Notes: generated by a model not told the origin, from the letters alone. A stretch of 64,000 bases of DNA from Candidatus Mycolicibacterium alkanivorans (GCF_022760805.1 NZ_JAIVFL010000001.1:248001-312000); one strand, 5' to 3'. Positions 55,692-64,000 are shown, numbered from the stretch's first letter. Numbers and translations: made by a program.

Positions 55692-56336
55692 CTACCAGGC
55701 CTGGGATAGATCGGCCCATTGCCTGATCCACGCATGCATCGCGATGCCGGCGGCGACGGCGGCGTTGATGCTGCGGGTGGAGCCGAATTGCGCGATCGAT
55801 ACGGTGATCGCCGCACCGGCCCGAGCCGCCTGTGAGATACCAGGACCCTCCTGGCCGAACACCATCAGGCAGTCGCGTGGCAGCGGGGTGCGCTCCAGCG
55901 GCACAGCGCCCGGGATGTTGTCCACGGCGACGACAGTCAGTCCGGCACCGGCCGCGAAGGCCAGTAACTCGTCGCTGCTGTCATGGTGGGTCAGCCGTTG
56001 GTAGCGGTCGGTGACCATGGCCCCGCGCCGATTCCAGCGCCGGCGCCCGACGATATGCACGGTGTCGACGGCGAAGGCGTTGGCGGTGCGGACCACCGCG
56101 CCGATGTTGGCGTCGTTGCCGAAGTTCTCGATCGCGATGTGCAGTGCATGCCGCCGACGGTCGATGTCGGCGATGATCGCCTCTTGCGTCCAGTAGCGGT
56201 AAGCGTCGACGACATTGCGGGCGTCGCCCCCGCGCAACAGTTCCGCGTCGTAGCGCGGGTCGTCGGGCAGCTCGCCGGCCCAAGGCCCGACGCCGGGGGC
56301 GCCGGTGCTCCACTCGGTGGGACCGGCGTCAGTCAC
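55692..56336 (-). CDS. SPOUT-family RNA methyltransferase (Rv0380c-like)
   Basis: The 214-residue protein has the TrmH/SpoU motifs in order: NFGNDANIGAVVRTANAFAV (motif 1), LMVFGQEGPGISQ (motif 2) and STRSINAAVAAGIAMHAWI (motif 3, SAM knot). It should methylate a ribose 2'-OH in tRNA or rRNA; the target is not known. It heads the trmH-like, GH76, nhaA run on the minus strand. Confidence 0.93.
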   Translation of the reverse strand: MTDAGPTEWSTGAPGVGPWAGELPDDPRYDAELLRGGDARNVVDAYRYWTQEAIIADIDRRRHALHIAIENFGNDANIGAVVRTANAFAVDTVHIVGRRRWNRRGAMVTDRYQRLTHHDSSDELLAFAAGAGLTVVAVDNIPGAVPLERTPLPRDCLMVFGQEGPGISQAARAGAAITVSIAQFGSTRSINAAVAAGIAMHAWIRQWADLSQAW

Positions 56337-56416
56337 GGGTCACCCACGACGCGGCGTGGCTGGTCAGTCGTTGCGCCGAGGCCGACAGCGGCGTGCTGGT
56401 CACGCCTTGCACGGTG

Positions 56417-56864
56417 TCACAGCTGCCGAGCCCGGTGGCCTCCACCGGATGTGCGAGTGGGCATGTTCGAACAGCCGCTGGCGAAGGTCAGGATGACGGC
56501 CGCCACAACTACCGCGGCCCAGAGCGCGGTTTCCGTCGCCGCACGGCGCCGTTGAGGGACCGCGACGCCGGGCGCGAAAGGGTCACCCAGCGCCGTTTCC
56601 GGCCCCTCGGCGACGCTTTGGACGTACCACTTGGCCCCCAACCGACCAGTAATGCGGACTCGATCTCCGACGCTGACGAGCGTAGCGTTTCCCGTTCGGC
56701 CGGCAGTGACGCCACCCTTGACCTGGGGTGTTGTACGTAGGGATATTTGCGGAGACGTCGACGTTGGCCGAATATTCGCCGCGGATCACACCGGCTACCG
56801 CCCAGTAACCAGGTGCTTTCCGGCTAACGGCTGGAGTCTTGGCACCTTTCGGCGAGATACTCAT
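56417..56864 (-). pseudogene. Possible frameshifted membrane-anchored protein
   Basis: The 616 bp between the RNA methyltransferase and the 250-residue gene hold no clean gene. On the minus strand one frame reads AVAGVIRGEYSANVDVSANI, and a second reads VSVGDRVRITGRLGAKWYV then ALWAAVVVAAVILTF, a membrane segment. Joined by one frameshift they could be a small OB-like domain with a C-terminal anchor. It may also be chance in GC-rich DNA. Confidence 0.3.
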
Positions 56865-56952
56865 ATTTGCAAGTTCGAATAAATAACGCCCGCGCGACCT
56901 CGGCAGCTGCCGCGGGACCCCTGTCCGCAGGCCGACCCAAAGATGGGAAACA

Positions 56953-57705
56953 ATGAAGGCTTCAGCGCTGGACTTTCCTGACCAGAAGCTCTACCGCCTG
57001 CCCGAGACCATTAGCTGGCGCGACACCGACACGGGTTGTACGGTTGTGCTCGCCCAACCGGATAGCGAACCTGGCCTATGGGAAGACTACCTACAGGGGG
57101 CGTTGCGTAGTTACCGGAAACACGGCGTGGAGGCGGCTCTGGACCTCGACTCGTTTCGCGACGGCCGCGACACCACGCTGTTCTACACCGCCCTCGACGA
57201 CAGCGGCCGCATGCTGGGCGGACTCCGGGCCAAGGGCCCGTACCTGGAAGCCGACGAATCGCACGCGATCGTCGAATGGGAAGGCCAGCCCGGCCAGGAC
57301 GCGGTCCGCAGGATGATCACCGACCGCCTGCCGTTCGGCGTCGTGGAGATGAAATCGGCATGGGTGAGTGACGACCCCGCCCGCAGTGGCGAGCTGACCA
57401 GGACTTTCGCCCGCACCGCGTTCCCGACCATGGAGCTATTGGGTGCCCAGTTCATTCTGGCCACCGCAGCGGCGCACGTGCTCGACCGGTGGAGTACCTC
57501 CGGAGGTGTGGTGGCCACCAAGATCCCGGCCGCGGCCTACCCGAGCGACCGCTACCGCACGAAGATGATGTGGTGGGACAGGCGCACCTTCGCCAATCAC
57601 GCCGAGCCCCGGCAGTTGGCCAAGATCGTCAAGGAGATGCGCACGCTGGCCACGATCTCCGAGGAGTTCAGCGGCTTCGGCATCTTGACCGGGAGTACAA
57701 GCTAG
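56953..57705 (+). CDS. Unrecognised 250-residue protein, upstream partner of the cyclic-di-GMP enzyme
   Basis: The protein begins KASALDFPDQKLYRLPETIS and has blocks ALRSYRKHGVEAALDLDSF, VEMKSAWVSDDPARSGEL and LLGAQFILATAAAHVLDRW. No family is certain. The order of strands and helices, with a substrate loop then 'L...A...G....L.T...H.L..W', recalls GNAT-fold acyl transferases of the N-acyl-amino-acid or acyl-homoserine-lactone synthase kind. That is inference. The ATG at 56953 is clean. Before the IS insertion its stop was 57 bp from the GGDEF-EAL start on the same strand. Confidence 0.72.
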   Translation: MKASALDFPDQKLYRLPETISWRDTDTGCTVVLAQPDSEPGLWEDYLQGALRSYRKHGVEAALDLDSFRDGRDTTLFYTALDDSGRMLGGLRAKGPYLEADESHAIVEWEGQPGQDAVRRMITDRLPFGVVEMKSAWVSDDPARSGELTRTFARTAFPTMELLGAQFILATAAAHVLDRWSTSGGVVATKIPAAAYPSDRYRTKMMWWDRRTFANHAEPRQLAKIVKEMRTLATISEEFSGFGILTGSTS

Positions 57706-57715
57706 CTGACCAACC

Positions 57716-57722
57716 ATTAACC
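57716..57722 (+). repeat. 7-bp target duplication, left copy
   Basis: ATTAACC here is repeated at 59717-59723, flanking the IS1634-type element on both sides, the mark of a transposition event. Confidence 0.85.
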
Positions 57723-59716
57723 CCGAAGTTGCGGCGGCTGAGCGGGCCGATTCCTTTGTTGATCTGGGGAAAGAGGTCGGACAGGCCGGATTGTGTAGTC
57801 AGAATGTGTGGGCGTGTCGGCGAGGAATATCTCGGTGTAGTCGTTACGCAGCTTGTTATGTCGCGGGGAAGCGGGAAGGTCCACGTAGTCAGAGTTCGCA
57901 AGACGCACGTGGACAAGCAAGGCAACCCCCGCGAGTACTCCTCAACGTATCTGCGGCGCACCTACCGCGAGGGCAAGCGGGTGCGCAACGAGACGGTGGC
58001 CAACCTCTCGGCGCTACCCGAGCACGTCATCGACGGGATCGACGCCGGGCTCAAGGGCCAACAGCTGGTGCCGGCCGGTACCGAGTTCACCATCACCCGA
58101 TCGCTGCCGCACGGCCATGTCGCCGCGGTCGCGGCGATGGCCCACCAGCTCGGCTTTCCCGCCCTGCTGGGGCCGCCGAGCCGGGCACGCGACCTGGTGC
58201 TGGCCCTGATCATCTCGCGGGTGATCCGCCCGGCGTCCAAGCTGGCCACCGCCGCCTGGTGGCCCGATGCCACCCTGGGGCCCGATCTCGATGTCGCCGG
58301 CGCCAGCACAGACGAGATCTACGCCGCGATGGACTGGCTGGCAGAGCGCCAAGACAGTACCGAAGCCACGCTCGCCGCTAAACACCTTGGACCCGACGTG
58401 AATCCATCGCGGATGGCGCTGTTCGACCTGACCTCGGCGTGGGTGACCGGCCGGTGCTGCGAGCTGGCCGCGCGCGGCTACTCCCGCGACGGCAAGAAAG
58501 GCTTGCCGCAGATCGAATACGGCATCCTCACCGACCCGGCGGGCCGGCTGGTCGCGGTGCGGGTCTTTTCCGGCAATACCGCCGACCCGGTCGCGTTTAC
58601 CGACATCGTCGAGGTCATCCGCACCCGGTTCGGGCTGACCCGGCTGGTGCTGGTCGGGGACCGGGGCATGATCACCTCCGCGCGTATCGACGCCTTGCGT
58701 GAACTCAACGACGATCCCAACACCGCAACGGGTTTCGGGTGGATCACCGCGCTGCGCGCCCCGCAGATCGCGGCCCTGACCGCCGATGACGGGCCGCTGC
58801 AAATGTCGTTGTTCGACACCCAGGACCTCGCCGAGATCAGCCACCCCGACTTCCCCGGCGAGCGGCTGATCGCCTGCCGCAACCCACTATTGGCCGCCGA
58901 ACGCGCCCGCAAACGCCACGACCTGCTCACCGCCACCGAGCACCTGCTCGAACCGATCATCGCCCGGGTGGCCGCCGGCCGGCTGGCCGGCGCTGACGCC
59001 ATCGGCGTCGCAGTCGGCAAGGTGATCAACAAATACAAGGTGGGCAAGCATTTCCACTACACCATCACCGCCACCAGCCTGGCCGTCGAACGCCGCCACG
59101 ACCACATCGCCGCCGAAGCCGCCCTCGACGGCATCTACGTGCTACGCACTTGCGTGCCCGACGACCAACTCGACTCCACCGGGGTCGTCACAAGCTACAA
59201 AAACCTCGCCAATGTTGAACGCGACTTCCGCATCATCAAAGCCGATGACCTCGACCTGCGCCCCATCCACCACCGCCTCCAAGAGCGCGTCAAAGCCCAC
59301 GTACTGATCTGCATGCTGGCCTGCTACCTCATCTGGCACCTGCGCAAGGCCTGGGCGCCAATGACTTTCACCGACGAACACCCACCCGACCGGGACAACC
59401 CGGTCGCCCCCGCGCAACGCTCAACCCAAGCCGACGCCAAGGCCTCCACCGGCCACGATTCCCAGGGCAACCCGCTGCGCAGCTTCCGCGGCCTGCTCGC
59501 TCACCTGGCCACCCTCACCCGCAACCAGATCCGCTTCACCGCCACCGACACCGAAATCCCCATGCTCACCGACCCCACCCCCGACCAGCGCCGCGCCTTC
59601 ACCCTCATCGGCGCCCCCATCCCCTCACCGCCGTGTAGTCAGACACCCACCGCCGACAAAACAACAAACCCCCAGCTCAGCGCGGGAAACGCACTACTTC
59701 ACCACCGCAACTTCGG
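57723..59716 (+). mobile_element. Intact IS1634-family element
   Basis: The 1994-bp element is bounded by CCGAAGTTGCGG at 57723-57734 and its inverse at 59705-59716. It is flanked by the 7-bp direct repeat ATTAACC and holds one full transposase. The clean duplication and intact gene suggest a recent insertion. It separates the 250-residue gene from the cyclic-di-GMP gene. Confidence 0.88.
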
Positions 59717-59738
59717 ATTAACCGATACCATCTCTTAA
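57858..59738 (+). CDS. IS1634-family transposase
   Basis: The 626-residue transposase starts at ATG 57858 (SRGSGKVHVVRVRKTHVDKQ) and has MALFDLTSAWVTGRC (first Asp region), LVLVGDRGMITSARID (second Asp) and NLANVERDFRIIKADDLDLR (Glu). The frame passes through the right terminal repeat: the last residues, LTDTIS and stop, are coded by flanking DNA. An open frame upstream to 57489 is non-coding. It is likely active. Confidence 0.86.
   Translation: MSRGSGKVHVVRVRKTHVDKQGNPREYSSTYLRRTYREGKRVRNETVANLSALPEHVIDGIDAGLKGQQLVPAGTEFTITRSLPHGHVAAVAAMAHQLGFPALLGPPSRARDLVLALIISRVIRPASKLATAAWWPDATLGPDLDVAGASTDEIYAAMDWLAERQDSTEATLAAKHLGPDVNPSRMALFDLTSAWVTGRCCELAARGYSRDGKKGLPQIEYGILTDPAGRLVAVRVFSGNTADPVAFTDIVEVIRTRFGLTRLVLVGDRGMITSARIDALRELNDDPNTATGFGWITALRAPQIAALTADDGPLQMSLFDTQDLAEISHPDFPGERLIACRNPLLAAERARKRHDLLTATEHLLEPIIARVAAGRLAGADAIGVAVGKVINKYKVGKHFHYTITATSLAVERRHDHIAAEAALDGIYVLRTCVPDDQLDSTGVVTSYKNLANVERDFRIIKADDLDLRPIHHRLQERVKAHVLICMLACYLIWHLRKAWAPMTFTDEHPPDRDNPVAPAQRSTQADAKASTGHDSQGNPLRSFRGLLAHLATLTRNQIRFTATDTEIPMLTDPTPDQRRAFTLIGAPIPSPPCSQTPTADKTTNPQLSAGNALLHHRNFGLTDTIS
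59717..59723 (+). repeat. 7-bp target duplication, right copy
   Basis: ATTAACC follows the right terminal repeat and matches 57716-57722. Confidence 0.85.
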
Positions 59739-59763
59739 GCTCCGTTAATCACGAGATGGCACC

Positions 59764-61761
59764 ATGACCACACATTCCGAGACCGGGACAGCTGACAGCC
59801 TGGAGAACCTCGTCACACTTGTCGCCACACAGCTGATGGCGGTCGATGCCGCCACCTCGGCCAAGGTCAGTCAAGAGGTCCTCGGAGAACTGGTGAGCTC
59901 CTTCGGGGTGGATGTCAGCTTCCTGCGGTACAACGACCACAGTGTCAGAGCGACCAGGTTGATCGCGGAGTGGCCGCCGCACCACCGCGACCCGGACCCC
60001 CTTGAACTCATCTATTTTTCCGACGCAGATCCGGTCTTCGCCGCCGCCGAACAAGCCAAGAAGCCGCTGTTCTTCCGGCCCGAGCCGGTGTCCGAAGACG
60101 ACTACCAGCGCCTGGTCGAGGAAGGCACGGGTATGGCGCTGACGTCGATGGCGTCTGTCCCGCTGCTGTCCGGCGATACGACGACCGGGTGCCTGGGATT
60201 CATCAAGTTCGGCATCAAGGACTGGTCACCCGAGGAGACCAACGCGCTGAAGGCGATTGCCTCGCTGTTCGCCCAGGTGCAGGCGCGGGTGGTGGCCGAG
60301 GACCGACTGCGCTACCTCGCCGAGCACGACGACCTGACCGGCCTCTGCAACCGGAGAGCACTGCTGGCTCATCTCGACGAGCGCCTCCAGATCGGCCGAC
60401 CCGGACCGGTGGCCACACTCTTCCTGGATCTCGACCGGCTCAAGGCGATCAACGACTACCTCGGCCACAACGCGGGCGACTGGTTCATCAAGGCCTGCGC
60501 CGAAAGACTCGGAGAGGAAACCACCGACGCCGACATGATCGCCCGCCTGGGCGGTGATGAGTTCGTAGTCGTACCAGCGGAGCCGATGGACGCCAAGGCC
60601 GCCGAGGGACTGGCGGAACATTTTCAGCGGCTCCTTAGTGAGCGAGTCGCGATCGGCAGCGAGATGCTGACCCGGACGGTTAGCGTCGGCGTTGCCCTGG
60701 GCGTTCCAGGCAGCGACACCACCACCGACCTCTTGCGCTGGGCCGACCAAGCAGTCCTCAACGCGAAGAACGCCGGCGGCAACAAGATCGTGGTGTTCAA
60801 CGAGGACATGATGCTGAAGAGCGAGTTCCGCAACGACATCGAATTGCACCTGCAAGGCGCGATCGAGACCGGATCGCTGATTTTGCATTACCAACCCGAG
60901 GTCGACATGCGCACCGGCGATATCCTCGGCATCGAGGCCCTGGTGCGCTGGCAGCATCCGACACGTGGGCTGCTCTATCCCGATTCGTTCATCCCGGTCG
61001 CGGAATCCGTCAATCTTGCAGGTGAATTGGGCCGTTGGGTCATGCGCGCGGGGTGCGAGCAATTCAGCCGATGGCAAGCCCAGGGCATTGGAACCAACGC
61101 AGTGCTGCGGCTCAATGTCTCACCGGTACAGCTGGTGGCCGAAGGATTCGTCGAATCGGTGGCAGACACGATCACCGAGTTCGATCTCGACGGTAGGTCG
61201 GTGTGCCTGGAGATCACCGAAAGTGTTGTGGTGCAGGATATCGAGACCACGGGCATCACCCTGGCCGGCCTCAAGGAGGTCGGTGTGCGGGTCGCCATCG
61301 ACGACTTCGGCACCGGCTACAGCGCGCTGACCCACCTGAAATCGCTTCCGGTGGATACGCTCAAGATCGACAAGGGGTTCGTCCTGGATCTCGGCACCAA
61401 CCCGGAGGACCTCGCCATCGTGCGCGCCATCATCGGGCTGGCCGAGGCGTTCGACCTGGAGTTGGTCGCCGAGGGCGTGGAGACGCCGACCGCGGCGATG
61501 GCTCTGCTCCAGCACGGCTGCCATCGCGCTCAGGGGTTCTTGCTGTCCCGCCCGCTGCCCGGCGAGGCGATGGCCGAACTACTGGCCAAAAAGGTTATTC
61601 CGGTGGACTTTTCCGCGCCGAACAGGGGTTCAGGAACTGTACAGCAGTTCGACGCAGCCGAAACGGCTGGCCGTGCGGCTCACCACGACGACCTGCGCGG
61701 CGCCGTCGGGCAACTGACGTTGGGTCGGCCAGTCGGCATTGTCGGGCATGGGCCCAAGTGA
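59764..61761 (+). CDS. GAF-GGDEF-EAL cyclic-di-GMP enzyme (Rv1354c-like)
   Basis: The 665-residue protein has an N-terminal GAF domain (about 10-180), a GGDEF domain with intact LGGDEF at 263-267 and an EAL domain with EALVRW at 391, ITESVVVQD, DDFGTGYSAL at 513 and EGVET. Both cyclic-di-GMP synthesis and breakdown residues are present. The product-inhibition site (RxxD five residues before GGDEF) is absent: the position reads TDAD. The architecture is that of M. tuberculosis Rv1354c. Its last 44 codons run antisense over the next gene, so the true C-terminus may have been lost. Confidence 0.9.
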   Translation: MTTHSETGTADSLENLVTLVATQLMAVDAATSAKVSQEVLGELVSSFGVDVSFLRYNDHSVRATRLIAEWPPHHRDPDPLELIYFSDADPVFAAAEQAKKPLFFRPEPVSEDDYQRLVEEGTGMALTSMASVPLLSGDTTTGCLGFIKFGIKDWSPEETNALKAIASLFAQVQARVVAEDRLRYLAEHDDLTGLCNRRALLAHLDERLQIGRPGPVATLFLDLDRLKAINDYLGHNAGDWFIKACAERLGEETTDADMIARLGGDEFVVVPAEPMDAKAAEGLAEHFQRLLSERVAIGSEMLTRTVSVGVALGVPGSDTTTDLLRWADQAVLNAKNAGGNKIVVFNEDMMLKSEFRNDIELHLQGAIETGSLILHYQPEVDMRTGDILGIEALVRWQHPTRGLLYPDSFIPVAESVNLAGELGRWVMRAGCEQFSRWQAQGIGTNAVLRLNVSPVQLVAEGFVESVADTITEFDLDGRSVCLEITESVVVQDIETTGITLAGLKEVGVRVAIDDFGTGYSALTHLKSLPVDTLKIDKGFVLDLGTNPEDLAIVRAIIGLAEAFDLELVAEGVETPTAAMALLQHGCHRAQGFLLSRPLPGEAMAELLAKKVIPVDFSAPNRGSGTVQQFDAAETAGRAAHHDDLRGAVGQLTLGRPVGIVGHGPK

Positions 61762-62421
61762 CAGTGCGACGCCGACGTTCGCGCGCACCAGTCGCGTTCC
61801 CGCCTCCGTGAACAGCGCGGCGCCGGCGACTCGACCCTCCTCGAAGATCAACCGTTGCAGCGCCGATCCGGGCTGGTTGAGGAGATCTCGGTCGTCGGCC
61901 TGCCCGCGCAACCATTCAGCCAGTTCCAAACCAGGGCAGTCGGTTTCGGGCTGATAGTCGCCGAGCACTGACACCCGGATCGTCTCGCCGGAAACGGTGC
62001 GCATTGCCGTCATGTCGTCGGGTATCTGGTTGTAGATGACACCGAACGGCGAGGCGAGGCAGCGCGCCGACCACTCCCTCAGCCGCGACCCGAAGAACGG
62101 CTCGATGGTCGCACGACGATCCTTGCTGACGAAGACCGGTTGGGCGCGAACCACTGCCAGCGCCAAGTCCCGGTCCATCTCTGGTTCTAGGTCCTCGGTC
62201 ATCGACTGTAGGTAGGCGGCGGTACCGGGATCGGAAGTCTGCGAAGATAACTCCGCATCAGCCATCTCGACGTCGAGGTCCAGGTCGGCACACCAGATGG
62301 CGTGGGCCAGCGCGCCGGGACCCGCGCCTGCACAGATCACGTCGACGACGACGTCCCACTGCCATTCCGAAGCCTCGCTGGGCTCCTCGTCAGTGCTCAC
62401 CACCACTGCCCGTCGCGTCAA
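61630..62421 (-). CDS. Conserved hypothetical with Rossmann-like motif (Rv0381c-like)
   Basis: The 263-residue protein has VICAGAGPGALAHAIWCADL near residues 28-47, a GxGxxG dinucleotide-binding look, but the rest matches no flavoenzyme well. The function is unknown. It starts at TTG 62421, overlapping the pyrE stop (TTGA), or at a downstream GTG. Its 3' end lies under the C-terminus of the GGDEF-EAL gene by 132 bp, so its own end may have been altered by insertion of that block. Confidence 0.7.
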   Translation of the reverse strand: MTRRAVVVSTDEEPSEASEWQWDVVVDVICAGAGPGALAHAIWCADLDLDVEMADAELSSQTSDPGTAAYLQSMTEDLEPEMDRDLALAVVRAQPVFVSKDRRATIEPFFGSRLREWSARCLASPFGVIYNQIPDDMTAMRTVSGETIRVSVLGDYQPETDCPGLELAEWLRGQADDRDLLNQPGSALQRLIFEEGRVAGAALFTEAGTRLVRANVGVALSLGPMPDNADWPTQRQLPDGAAQVVVVSRTASRFGCVELLYSS

Positions 62422-62978
62422 GGGTTCGGCAAGCCCAGGTGGGCCAGACCGAGAATGCTGCGATACGGCACACCCTCTGCCTCGATCGCCTCGGCCGCAC
62501 CGGTGGCCCGGTCCACCACCGTCGCGACCCCGACCACGGTCGCACCCGCCTCGCGCACCGCGCGCACGGCGGTCAGCGCCGAACCCCCGGTGGTGCTGGT
62601 GTCCTCGACCACCAGAACTCGCTTGCCCGCTAGGTCGGCGCCTTCGATGAGTCGTTGCATCCCATGGCTTTTCAGCGCTTTGCGCACGACGAAGGCGTCG
62701 ATCGGCCGACCGGGCGCGTGCATGATCGCCCCCGCCACCGGGTCGGCGCCCATGGTCAGGCCGCCGACGGCCGCATAGTCCCAGTCGGCGGTGAGTTCAC
62801 GCATCAGCCGACCGATCAGCGGTGCGGCCTTGTGGTGCAGGGTAGCGCGCCGCAGGTCGACGTAGTAGTCGGCCTCCTTGCCCGAAGACAGCGTCACGCG
62901 GCCGAACACCACCGACAGCTCGCGCACCAGACCGGCGAGTTCGGCGCGTTCGGCGGCATTGAGTTCAGGTGCGGTCAC
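62418..62978 (-). CDS. pyrE: Orotate phosphoribosyltransferase PyrE
   Basis: PyrE makes orotidine monophosphate from orotate and PRPP in pyrimidine synthesis. The 186-residue type I PRTase has the PRPP-binding motif [19 protein letters not shown] and the orotate-site region [20 protein letters not shown] with [10 protein letters not shown]. The GTG at 62978 ([16 protein letters not shown]) is used; 62984 is an alternative. Its 5' end overlaps the SDR stop, so it belongs to the SDR-pyrE run. Confidence 0.95.
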   Translation of the reverse strand: MTAPELNAAERAELAGLVRELSVVFGRVTLSSGKEADYYVDLRRATLHHKAAPLIGRLMRELTADWDYAAVGGLTMGADPVAGAIMHAPGRPIDAFVVRKALKSHGMQRLIEGADLAGKRVLVVEDTSTTGGSALTAVRAVREAGATVVGVATVVDRATGAAEAIEAEGVPYRSILGLAHLGLPNP

Positions 62979-63741
62979 GGCCACGTCCAAATCCTTTGGT
63001 GAGAGTGCGGACCAGGCCGCGCGGAACGAGTCGTCCACCGGTCGTCAGCACCTTGTACTGCAAACCGGGGATGCTGACGACCTTGCCCTTCGCGATGTCG
63101 GCGAGGCTCTCGGCAACCACGTCGTCGACGTTCAACCACATGAAGTTCGGAATCGACTTCATGTCGATGCCGGCGCGCTGGTGAAACTCGGTGTGCACGA
63201 AGCCCGGGCAGACCGCATGGACGGTCACACCGGTATCACCCAGCCCGTTGGCCAGCCCCTCGGTGAACGACACCACCCAGGCCTTGGACGCCGAGTAGGT
63301 CGACCCGCGCCCGGACAGCAGACCGGCGACACTGGCGATGTTGACGACCGTGCCCGATCCGGCCGCCAACATGGGCGGCAGCGCGGCCCTGGTCAGCTGC
63401 ATGACCGAGGTGACGTTGACATCGAGCTGCGCCTGCAACACCGCTGCGTCGGCGGTCCAGAACTCACCGGAGGTGCCGAATCCGGCGTTGTTGACCAGCA
63501 CCTGCACCCCGGCGGTCAGCCGGTCGGCCACATTCGCCCGGTCGGCGGCCTCGGTGAGGTCGGCCGGTAGCACCTCGACGTCGATGCCGTTGGCGGCCCT
63601 CAGCTCGGCCGCCAGGTCTTCGAGTCGCTCCACATTGCGCGCGACCAGAACCAGGTTGTAGCCGTCCCGCGCATAGCGGCGGGCATAGCCGGCACCCAGG
63701 CCAGCGGTGGGCCCGGTGATCAGAACGACGGGACGGGGCAC
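62965..63741 (-). CDS. Short-chain dehydrogenase/reductase
   Basis: The 258-residue SDR has the cofactor motif [19 protein letters not shown] (TGxxxGxG), [11 protein letters not shown], and the catalytic Ser and YxxxK in [20 protein letters not shown]. It reduces or oxidises an unknown carbonyl or alcohol; the Arg-rich cofactor region after strand 2 suggests NADPH. It overlaps pyrE by 14 bp, giving coupled expression. Confidence 0.9.
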   Translation of the reverse strand: MPRPVVLITGPTAGLGAGYARRYARDGYNLVLVARNVERLEDLAAELRAANGIDVEVLPADLTEAADRANVADRLTAGVQVLVNNAGFGTSGEFWTADAAVLQAQLDVNVTSVMQLTRAALPPMLAAGSGTVVNIASVAGLLSGRGSTYSASKAWVVSFTEGLANGLGDTGVTVHAVCPGFVHTEFHQRAGIDMKSIPNFMWLNVDDVVAESLADIAKGKVVSIPGLQYKVLTTGGRLVPRGLVRTLTKGFGRGRDRT

Positions 63742-63758
63742 GCCGAGACCCTACCGGC

Positions 63759-64000
63759 TCAGCGCTGGTAGTTGGGCGCTTGTGTGCCGTTACGCAGTGG
63801 CTGCGGCCGCAGCGGGGGCGGCGCGTCGGTGCGGCCGGTCGGCAGTTCGCGGCGTCCGGCAGGCGCCAACGGGCGGCCCGGTGAGGCGTTGCGCCGGCCC
63901 GCCGACTGGGTCTGCGCGCCCAGCTGCGGAAGCGGCGGCAGCACGCGCAGCAGGTCGTTGAACTGCCGCACCGTGCGCAGACCTTCGTCCCACTGGGCGC
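63759..64000 (-). CDS. C-terminal part of a Pro-rich conserved protein (Rv0383c-like)
   Basis: The last 80 codons are visible, ending in TGA. They read QWDEGLRTVRQFNDLLRVLP, then a basic Pro/Arg-rich tail with RPLAPAGRRELPTGR and LRNGTQAPNYQR. The gene extends beyond the right edge. The position next to an SDR and pyrE fits the secreted or membrane-linked protein annotated as Rv0383c. No domain is visible in the part shown. Confidence 0.6.
   Translation of the reverse strand, partial: AQWDEGLRTVRQFNDLLRVLPPLPQLGAQTQSAGRRNASPGRPLAPAGRRELPTGRTDAPPPLRPQPLRNGTQAPNYQR

Noticed and set aside
56870..56952. GC-rich hairpin ahead of the 250-residue gene considered as a riboswitch
   Set aside because: It does not match the conserved core of any riboswitch class that could be recalled, including cyclic-di-GMP classes; probably a simple stem.

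Overview
The window is chromosomal DNA from a high-GC mycobacterium, most likely a fast-growing Mycolicibacterium. The evidence is the gene content and order: thiC-thiD, lpqL, thiG-thiS-thiO, thiE, mutT3, glnX-glnH-pknG, ackA-pta, fgd1, metZ, purT, purA, fba, a DedA gene, a GH76 gene, a SPOUT RNA methyltransferase and pyrE. This matches, in blocks, the neighbourhoods that carry these genes in Mycobacterium tuberculosis (roughly Rv0356c-Rv0423c). No rRNA, tRNA or CRISPR array was seen.

Core region, 1-39486. A TudS-related [4Fe-4S] protein runs off the left edge, followed by a small membrane protein and a DHA2-type exporter. Thiamine synthesis comes next: a TPP riboswitch ahead of thiC-thiD, and a second one ahead of thiO-thiS-thiG, divergent from thiE. 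Between the thi blocks an intact APC permease sits between the decayed remains of a flavin monooxygenase and a uracil/xanthine permease. glnX-glnH-pknG form an overlapping operon for amino-acid sensing and 2-oxoglutarate control. pta-ackA form the acetate node and fgd1 supplies reduced F420. Three overlapping LLM-type flavin monooxygenases, then metZ/rhodanese (sulfur), purT and purA (purines), a zinc-type CDF exporter with a 12-2-12 operator-like repeat, fba and a DedA protein follow.

Accessory region, 39553 to about 53597. This is a stack of nested and truncated mobile elements: an IS701-like element, a truncated ISL3-type element, a truncated group II intron reverse transcriptase, a decayed IS1380-type element, an IS1182-type element with perfect ends, a truncated IS5-like element and a truncated IS1634-like element. 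Inside it lies one intact cargo: a SAM methyltransferase, divergent from a cytochrome P450 and an E1-like/nitroreductase fusion (Rv1355c/MoeY type). The right edge of the stack cuts off the C-terminus of nhaA.

Right part, 53597-64000. The nhaA remnant, a GH76 gene and a SPOUT methyltransferase are on the minus strand. Next is a second accessory block: an unrecognised 250-residue protein and a GAF-GGDEF-EAL cyclic-di-GMP enzyme on the plus strand. They were separated by only 57 bp before an intact IS1634-type element (7-bp target duplication) landed between them. The EAL gene ends inside, and antisense to, the next core gene. pyrE, an SDR and the C-terminal end of a proline-rich protein close the window.
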